Below, one piece after another: positions 1-3,969 of a DNA stretch of 5,728 nt. The notes beneath the pieces were generated by a model. That model was not told the origin of the DNA. It made no database searches and worked only from the letters and a program-made list of their open reading frames with translations. The translations under genes and the position numbers were made by a program. The stretch comes from Gammaproteobacteria bacterium (GTDB taxonomy: Bacteria > Pseudomonadota > Gammaproteobacteria > Chromatiales > Sedimenticolaceae): the NCBI GenBank assembly GCA_020445165.1, contig JAGRHE010000174.1, forward strand, positions 1 to 5,728, read 5' to 3'. How positions within the stretch are numbered: position 1 is the first letter of the stretch; each line of letters begins with the position of its first letter.

Positions 1-800
1 TCCAGGTTCACCAGCTCGGCGGAGTTGGTGTAGTCGACCAGGAACTCGCGGTCGTACAGGCCCTGCTTGATGATCTCGTGCGTGATCGCGAGCATCAGCG
101 CACCGTCGGTGCCGGGCTTGATCGGCACCCATTCGTCGGCGATCGCCGAGTAGCCGGTGCGCACCGGGTTGATCGAGATAAAACGGCCACCGCGACGCTT
201 GAACTTGGAGATCGCGGTCTTGAGCGGGTTCGAATGATGGTCTTCCGCCGTGCCGATCATCACGAACAGCTTGGCCCGATCCAGGTCCGGTCCGCCGAAT
301 TCCCAGAACGAACCACCGATGGTGTAGATCAGGCCGGCGGCCATGTTGACCGAGCAGAATCCACCGTGCGCGGCATAGTTCGGCGTACCGAACTGCTTGG
401 CGAACATGCCGGTCAGCGCCTGCATCTGGTCGCGCCCGGTGAACAGGGCGAACTTTTTCGGATCCTCGGCGCGCAGCTTGGCCAGGCGTTCCTCCATGAC
501 CTTGAACGCCTGCTCCCAGGAGATCTCTTCGAAATCCGAGTCGCCGCGTTCGCCGCCCTGGCGCCGCATCAGCGGCTTGGTCAGGCGTGCCGGCGAATAC
601 TGCTTCATGATGCCCGAGGCACCCTTGGCGCAGATCACACCCTTGTTCAGCGGGTGATCCGGGTTGCCCTCGATATGCCGCACCTCGCCGTCACGCAGGG
701 TGACGCGGATACCGCAACGGCAGGCGCACATGTAACAGGTCGTGTTCTTGACCTCTTTTCTGCCCGGCTCGGATTCGACGTGCAACACGGGGTCCAACAT
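1..800 (-). CDS. soeA: Molybdopterin oxidoreductase catalytic subunit, SoeA-like (N-terminal 266 residues, runs off the left edge)
   Basis: This is the N-terminal third of a DMSO-reductase-family molybdoenzyme, cut by the window edge. Seen: an N-terminal 4Fe-4S motif C22-x2-C25-x3-C29-x27-C57, followed by the family's conserved Lys59 (C-A-K-G); Cys149 in a GGFCSVN segment, the likely molybdenum ligand; and an IGTAEDHHSNP segment in the bis-MGD-binding domain. There is no twin-arginine signal before the cluster, so the enzyme should be cytoplasmic, unlike PsrA or TtrA. The cytoplasmic location and the overall sequence resemble SoeA, the sulfite dehydrogenase subunit that works with an iron-sulfur SoeB and a membrane SoeC. 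Those genes would lie beyond base 1. The substrate assignment is from memory of the family and is less sure than the fold; a formate dehydrogenase-like or other oxidoreductase is the alternative. The ATG at 798-800 is preceded by GAAGGG 7 nt upstream and has its own strong promoter. Confidence 0.82.
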   Translation of the reverse strand, partial: MLDPVLHVESEPGRKEVKNTTCYMCACRCGIRVTLRDGEVRHIEGNPDHPLNKGVICAKGASGIMKQYSPARLTKPLMRRQGGERGDSDFEEISWEQAFKVMEERLAKLRAEDPKKFALFTGRDQMQALTGMFAKQFGTPNYAAHGGFCSVNMAAGLIYTIGGSFWEFGGPDLDRAKLFVMIGTAEDHHSNPLKTAISKFKRRGGRFISINPVRTGYSAIADEWVPIKPGTDGALMLAITHEIIKQGLYDREFLVDYTNSAELVNL

Positions 801-819
801 GCCCTAGCCCTTCGTAATG

Positions 820-831
820 ACCTGTTCAGGT
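820..831. promoter_or_regulatory. Short dyad in the leader of the soeA-like gene
   Basis: The arms ACCTG and CAGGT are perfect inverted copies separated by two bases. The dyad falls about 16 to 27 bases after the predicted transcription start and just upstream of the ribosome binding site. A two-base centre is too tight for an RNA hairpin using all pairs, so if it works it is more likely a DNA-binding site. Five-base arms can arise by chance. Confidence 0.25.
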
Positions 832-853
832 TCGTTTATGCAAAACAGCTAAA

Positions 854-882
854 ATTCTAATATTCTTTGACATTAATATCAA
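854..882 (-). promoter_or_regulatory. Sigma-70 type promoter for the soeA-like gene
   Basis: On the minus strand, TTGATA (877-882) is the -35 element and TAGAAT (854-859) the -10 element, separated by exactly 17 bp. Each matches five of six consensus bases. The element lies in an AT-rich island inside otherwise GC-rich DNA. Transcription should start near 847, giving a leader of roughly 45 to 50 nt before the ATG at 800. It is the strongest promoter-like sequence I found in the window. Confidence 0.72.
867..882. promoter_or_regulatory. 16-bp imperfect palindrome overlapping the -35 element (candidate operator)
   Basis: The sequence TTGACATTAATATCAA pairs with itself at 7 of 8 symmetric positions; the only mismatch is between 871 and 878. 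It covers the -35 hexamer and the first part of the spacer, where a repressor would compete with RNA polymerase. The half-sites TTGA and TCAA look like those of FNR, but they are 8 bp apart rather than the 6 bp of the FNR consensus, so FNR is not a good fit. The binding protein is unknown. Confidence 0.4.
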
Positions 883-959
883 TCCGCGCGCCGGCACCCG
901 GCCTCGCCCGCGACGCACTTGCCGGGAAGCCGATGCACCCACCGGCGAGCAGTGAGCGC

Positions 960-1400
960 TCAGTACTGGAACTTGCGGACCACCTGGTACGCGTGAAGGT
1001 CGGGCTTCCAGCCCCAGAAGTAGGCCTGCAGGTCACGAACCGCGTCCAGCTCGGCATCCCGGTACGACCCGGCGGAAAACCCGCAACCCATGGCGGAACG
1101 TGACTTTCCGCGGACATCCTCGAACTCACTGCGAATCACGATCACGTAGGCATGATCGAGTTTGCTGAGGTTCTGTGCCCGCATCACGTCGAGATTCTTG
1201 TAGTAATTGGCGTAACCCTTCTCACGCAGTTCAGCCTCGGCGGCTTCCTGTGCCTCGACCGGGTGACGCTTGCCATAAACCAGGGCGTAATCCATGGTCT
1301 GACCCTGGAATTTCGCCATCACACAGGCAGCACCACCGGCCAATGCCGCAGCAGGCAGGCAGACAAGCAATGTCATCGCGACACAGCAGAGCGGGCGCAT
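960..1400 (-). CDS. Small exported protein of unknown function
   Basis: A 146-residue protein that I do not recognise with certainty. The N-terminus is a classic Sec signal peptide: a positively charged start (MRP), a hydrophobic core, and an AALA cleavage site giving a mature protein from about residue 22. The mature part (about 125 residues) is soluble, has no membrane segment and contains two cysteines (near residues 26 and 105) that could form a disulfide in the periplasm. Two segments have a similar pattern of an aromatic or glycine-rich strand followed by an alanine-rich helix (about residues 38-62 and 105-130), weakly reminiscent of small DUF4189-like secreted proteins; that is only an impression. 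The start is secured by GGAGG at 1409-1413, 8 nt before the ATG. The gene stands alone, 173 bp after the thioesterase and 159 bp before the molybdoenzyme. Confidence 0.8.
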   Translation of the reverse strand: MRPLCCVAMTLLVCLPAAALAGGAACVMAKFQGQTMDYALVYGKRHPVEAQEAAEAELREKGYANYYKNLDVMRAQNLSKLDHAYVIVIRSEFEDVRGKSRSAMGCGFSAGSYRDAELDAVRDLQAYFWGWKPDLHAYQVVRKFQY

Positions 1401-1408
1401 GTCGAAAA

Positions 1409-1413
1409 CCTCC
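1409..1413 (-). promoter_or_regulatory. Strong ribosome binding site of the exported-protein gene
   Basis: GGAGG on the minus strand lies 8 nt before the ATG at 1398-1400. It fixes the start and therefore the signal peptide. The remaining 173-bp gap up to the thioesterase stop shows no convincing promoter or terminator; a CTGACA with no good -10 at the right distance is the nearest thing to a promoter. Confidence 0.65.
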
Positions 1414-1573
1414 GAACGGGATCATCTACGCCAGCGACAGCGGAACCGGAATCTTTAACGCCAGCCGGTATTGTCAGCGATCGAGGGCTGCACGAGTGCG
1501 GCCGGTCCCGTGCCATTCCACCGCGGGTCAGACAAAGCGCACACGCAAATTCAGTTGCAACGAGTCGTTCAGC

Positions 1574-1978
1574 CTATTCGTCTTCGACGAAGGCCCTATA
1601 TACGTCGGCCCCGACTTCAACCGACCGCATGGTTTGCGGGTCAACGGGGGTCCACAGCGTCAGTGCGCACGCCAACAACTTGCCGTCCGCCTTGCGCCGC
1701 AACTCGGTGAAGCGTTCGAACTGGCGCCCGTGTGCATGCCCGACCCAGGTCTTGCCGAGCACGACGTCGTCGATCTTCGCCGGTCGCTTGTAGTCAATCT
1801 CGTGGCGGGTCACCACCCACAGTAGCGCAGCCTGCTGCTCGGCGGTTGCCGTCGCATACCAGTGGGCGACGGCCAGGTCCTGAATCCAACGCACGTAGAC
1901 CACGTTATTGACGTGGCCAAGCCGATCGATATCCGTCGGCTGGATCGTGATTTCGGATTCGTAGGGCGCGACCGTCAT
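1574..1978 (-). CDS. Acyl-CoA thioesterase, 4HBT hot-dog-fold family
   Basis: A 134-residue protein of the 4-hydroxybenzoyl-CoA thioesterase superfamily, which hydrolyses acyl- or aroyl-CoA thioesters to the free acid and CoA in the cytoplasm. The family signature is clear: D18-x2-G21-H22-V23-N24-N25 followed by Y28 and W31, where the Asp starts the conserved active-site stretch at the head of the central helix. The pattern of beta strands after it (VTRHEIDYKRPAKIDD and following) is typical of the single-domain hot dog, and the length is normal for the family. The actual substrate cannot be read from the sequence. AGGA at 1987-1990 lies 8 nt before the ATG and supports the start. The gene follows the aldehyde oxidoreductase operon by 125 bp; a link between aldehyde or acyl-CoA metabolism and this enzyme is only suggested by position. 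Confidence 0.88.
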   Translation of the reverse strand: MTVAPYESEITIQPTDIDRLGHVNNVVYVRWIQDLAVAHWYATATAEQQAALLWVVTRHEIDYKRPAKIDDVVLGKTWVGHAHGRQFERFTELRRKADGKLLACALTLWTPVDPQTMRSVEVGADVYRAFVEDE

Positions 1979-2052
1979 GTCCGCGGTCCTGGTTGCCTCG
2001 TCGAGTGACAGATTGCAAGACCATGCTCATTCGATCAAGGCCAGTCCTGCAA

Positions 2053-2077
2053 TGCCCATCGACACAGTGTGTGGGCA
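2053..2077 (-). other. Weak intergenic dyad after the aldehyde oxidoreductase operon
   Basis: The arms TGCCCA and TGGGCA are perfect inverted copies, 13 bases apart, and the loop contains a further small ACAC/GTGT symmetry. The dyad begins about 26 bases after the stop of the 100-residue gene, where a transcript end would be expected. No run of U follows it on the minus strand, so it is not a standard intrinsic terminator. Confidence 0.25.
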
Positions 2078-2103
2078 CGGACCAATCACAGCGACAACAG
2101 CGT

Positions 2104-2406
2104 TCAACCGCCGCCGCGGTGGAATCCCCTTTCGAAGCGGCGCATCAATTCGGCCATCTGTTCAGGAGCGGCATCCACAAAGGTGATTCGCACTCGCGAT
2201 ACCGGAACGCGCAAGGCGCCAATGCTACGTTCGGGTCGAGGATCCAGCGCGATCGTGGCCAGTTGCATGCCGGCGCGATCGGACACCGACCAGTGAGTCG
2301 ACTGGCCGCTGACCTGCCAATCGCGCATCGCACGCGGCAACACGCGGGCGAATTCAACCGGACTGTAACCCATCTCCAGTTCGATGGGCGCCGGTTGGTC
2401 GGTCAT
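2104..2406 (-). CDS. Uncharacterised 100-residue protein, last gene of the aldehyde oxidoreductase operon
   Basis: I do not recognise this family. It is a soluble acidic/basic mixed protein with no signal peptide, membrane segment or cysteine. The likely order of elements is: strand (about residues 7-13), helix (15-29), strands around 30-42, 47-54 and 65-77, then a helix (80-95) and a Gly-Gly-Gly end. Its ATG overlaps the stop of the MoaD-like gene in an ATGA (2403-2406), and it has no good independent ribosome binding site, so translation is probably coupled. This tight linkage suggests a role with the MoaD-like protein or the aldehyde oxidoreductase, for example in tungstopterin cofactor maturation or enzyme assembly. 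That role is inference. The real-gene call rests on the overlap, the full-length reading frame and its place at the end of the operon. Confidence 0.75.
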   Translation of the reverse strand: MTDQPAPIELEMGYSPVEFARVLPRAMRDWQVSGQSTHWSVSDRAGMQLATIALDPRPERSIGALRVPVSRVRITFVDAAPEQMAELMRRFERGFHRGGG

Positions 2407-2654
2407 CCACCGGCCACCGGGGGCCAGACTGCGATCACATCACCCTGTTCGAGTGTCGGCGCATCGCGTTCCGGCTGGTGCATGAAGACACCGTTTTTCA
2501 GAACAAGGTGCGCCTTTTCATGCGGCACGGCACAACGATCGAGTACATCGTGGGCGCTGCTGCCTGCGGGTATCTCGAGCGTGACACGGTGGCGTTGCGC
2601 CTGCGTGGGCAGGTACTGCATCAACGATGCGTAGAGCTCCAGATGTACCTGCAT
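2403..2654 (-). CDS. MoaD/ThiS-family sulfur-carrier protein of the aldehyde oxidoreductase operon
   Basis: An 83-residue ubiquitin-like protein ending in Gly82-Gly83, the tail that is adenylated and then thiocarboxylated in MoaD and ThiS so that it can donate sulfur for the dithiolene of molybdopterin/tungstopterin. The conserved LEQGDVIAVWPPVAGG-type end and the LKNGVFM stretch (around residues 52-58) fit the family, and the length is typical. A longer in-frame start at 2732 lies deep in the preceding gene; the ATG at 2652-2654 was chosen because it begins directly with the first strand (MQVHLELYAS), gives a normal family length and has AGGTGG 10 nt upstream. It starts only 5 bp after the flavin subunit stop. 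A dedicated MoaD-like gene in this position is known from the aor operon of Aromatoleum (from memory), which supports a cofactor-maturation role. It could also serve general molybdenum cofactor synthesis. Confidence 0.9.
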   Translation of the reverse strand: MQVHLELYASLMQYLPTQAQRHRVTLEIPAGSSAHDVLDRCAVPHEKAHLVLKNGVFMHQPERDAPTLEQGDVIAVWPPVAGG

Positions 2655-2659
2655 CGCCT

Positions 2660-3889
2660 TCAAACCACCTCGGTTGTGGCCAGGTAGGCTTCCATGATCC
2701 GGGTCGGATCCTGCATCAGGCGCTGCTTCCACGCTCCCAGCTGGGTTCGACGCTGGATCAGACCACGCAGAACGCCGACATGCTGCGACAGGCCGACCGC
2801 ATTGGCACCGATGAGGCGCTCTCCGTCGAACTGCAGCGACAGGTAACGCCAGTCGTCCGGCGCGTAGAGTTCGGCCTGGTCACCGCCATCGACGCCTTCC
2901 CACAAACCGAACGAGCAAGACAGCAGGCCGAGCGTATCGAGCACGTTCATGTTGACCGAGCCTTCGTAAGCCGCTGCACGACCGCTCATGTTCAGGGCCG
3001 CCAGGTGACCATGATCGGTCGCAGTCGGCTGGATCGCGTGCACCGCGTAGCCGCCGGTCGAGAAATCCAGGCCCTGGGCAACATCGCCGGCCGCGAAGAT
3101 GTCGTTGACACTGGTCCGGAAATGGCGATCGACCAGGATGCCCTGCTCGACCTTGATACCGCTGCCATCGAGGAAACCGACATTCGGCTTGACCCCGGTC
3201 GCGGTGATCACCAGATCGGCATCGAGCCGGGTACCGTCGGCGAGCTGCACACCGCTGGCGTCGATCGATTCAACTCCGACGCCGGTATGCACGGCGACAC
3301 CCTTGGACTCACACCAGCGCTTGAGCAGGCCGCCGGCTTCCCGGCCCATCATGCGCGGCACCATCCGCTCGCCCTGCTCCACCACGCTCAGCTTCACGCC
3401 ACGCTGGGCCAGTGCCTCGAGCACGATGCTGCCAATGAAGCCGGCGCCGATCAGCACCACCCGGCTGCCGCTGGCAGCTCGATCGAGGATGCGTCGCGCA
3501 TCGGCCAGGGTCCAGCAACTGGTCACATTGTCGCCATCGATGCCGGGGATCGGCGGATGGGCCGGGTGTGAGCCGGTGGCAATCAGCAGGCGGTCGTAGG
3601 CGACGGGCGAGCCGTCTTCGAGCGTCACCCGGTGTGCGGCAGGCTCGATCGTCGCGACCCGCCCGCGCGAGACCTCAATGCCGAGATCGGCGAAATGATC
3701 TTTGCGCTCACGCAGGTGGGTACCCTGCTCGTCGATGTTGTCCATCAGCAGGTACGGAATCGCCATGCGCGAGTACGGCGGTTCGGGTTCGTCGCCGATG
3801 ATTCGGATACCGGCGTCGGTGTCGATCTTGCGCAGTGCCTCGGCGGCGTTCACGCCGGCCGGACCTGCACCGATTATCAGGTACTGCAT
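2660..3889 (-). CDS. aorC: FAD-dependent NAD(P)H oxidoreductase subunit of aldehyde oxidoreductase (AorC-like)
   Basis: A 409-residue flavoprotein of the pyridine-nucleotide-disulfide reductase superfamily. Seen in order: an N-terminal FAD-binding G7-A-G-P-A-G12; a PYSR motif (38-41) typical of the nitrite-reductase/rubredoxin-reductase branch; ATGSHP (104-109); a second Rossmann motif G148-x-G150-x2-G153 for NAD(P)H; ATG (229-232 region); IFAAGDVA (264-271), whose Asp269 contacts FAD; and a C-terminal domain from about 310. There is no redox-active CxxC, so it is not a disulfide reductase. In the tungsten enzyme of Aromatoleum the equivalent subunit passes electrons between the iron-sulfur subunit and NAD+. 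The start was set at 3889, not at 3940, because MQYLIIGAG begins the Rossmann strand directly and GAGGGG lies 6 nt upstream. It follows the large subunit by 80 bp and precedes the MoaD-like gene by 5 bp. A stand-alone NADH:rubredoxin-type reductase is the less likely alternative. Confidence 0.9.
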   Translation of the reverse strand: MQYLIIGAGPAGVNAAEALRKIDTDAGIRIIGDEPEPPYSRMAIPYLLMDNIDEQGTHLRERKDHFADLGIEVSRGRVATIEPAAHRVTLEDGSPVAYDRLLIATGSHPAHPPIPGIDGDNVTSCWTLADARRILDRAASGSRVVLIGAGFIGSIVLEALAQRGVKLSVVEQGERMVPRMMGREAGGLLKRWCESKGVAVHTGVGVESIDASGVQLADGTRLDADLVITATGVKPNVGFLDGSGIKVEQGILVDRHFRTSVNDIFAAGDVAQGLDFSTGGYAVHAIQPTATDHGHLAALNMSGRAAAYEGSVNMNVLDTLGLLSCSFGLWEGVDGGDQAELYAPDDWRYLSLQFDGERLIGANAVGLSQHVGVLRGLIQRRTQLGAWKQRLMQDPTRIMEAYLATTEVV

Positions 3890-3895
3890 GGACAG

Positions 3896-3901
3896 CCCCT
3901 C
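3896..3901 (-). promoter_or_regulatory. Ribosome binding site deciding the aorC start
   Basis: GAGGGG on the minus strand stands 6 nt before the ATG at 3887-3889. The upstream in-frame ATG at 3940 would add 17 residues of low-complexity sequence before the FAD fold and would place the start inside the intergenic hairpin, so the site at 3889 is preferred. Confidence 0.65.
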
Positions 3902-3925
3902 ATGAAGACTTGTTCGAGTTCGGTT

Positions 3926-3956
3926 CGGCACCGCGTCCACGCGGGACGCAGTGCCG
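3926..3956 (-). other. 13-bp-stem RNA hairpin between the large and flavin subunit genes
   Basis: Read on the minus strand, CGGCACTGCGTCC pairs with GGACGCGGTGCCG around a 5-base loop. All thirteen pairs form if the single U-G pair in the middle (bases 3950 and 3932) is counted; on the plus strand that position would be a C-A mismatch. The asymmetry means the structure is better in the minus-strand mRNA, the direction in which the operon is transcribed. It begins 13 bases after the stop of the large-subunit gene. No U run follows, so it is more likely an mRNA-stability, processing or partial-termination element than a full terminator. Confidence 0.6.
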
Positions 3957-3969
3957 GTCAGGGCCGGAG

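Noticed and set aside
78..860. A 260-residue open frame on the plus strand opposite the soeA-like gene
   Set aside because: It is antisense to a gene with clear iron-sulfur and pterin motifs, has no recognisable domain and is arginine/histidine-rich, as expected of a shadow frame in GC-rich DNA.
867..882. FNR or CRP binding site
   Set aside because: The half-sites TTGA and TCAA are separated by 8 bp, not the 6 bp of the FNR consensus, and they lack the TGTGA/TCACA of CRP. It is kept only as a palindrome of unknown binding protein.
886..906. GC-rich inverted repeat (GCCGG-CAC-CCGGC core) just upstream of the soeA promoter, as a terminator for the exported-protein gene
   Set aside because: The core stem is only 5 bp with a mismatch before three further pairs, and no U run follows on the minus strand. 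In such GC-rich DNA this is expected by chance.
1979..2052. Promoter for the thioesterase using TTGATC on the minus strand
   Set aside because: At 17 bp the would-be -10 is CAATCT, which matches the consensus poorly, and no better hexamer lies at 16 or 18 bp.
2627..3571. A 314-residue open frame on the plus strand opposite aorC
   Set aside because: It lies inside a gene with intact FAD and NAD(P)H motifs on the other strand. The predicted product is low-complexity and resembles nothing, so it is a shadow.
3890..3940. Longer aorC starting at the ATG at 3940
   Set aside because: The added 17 residues lie ahead of a fold that starts at once with its first strand. There is a good ribosome binding site for the shorter form, and the longer start falls in the hairpin.
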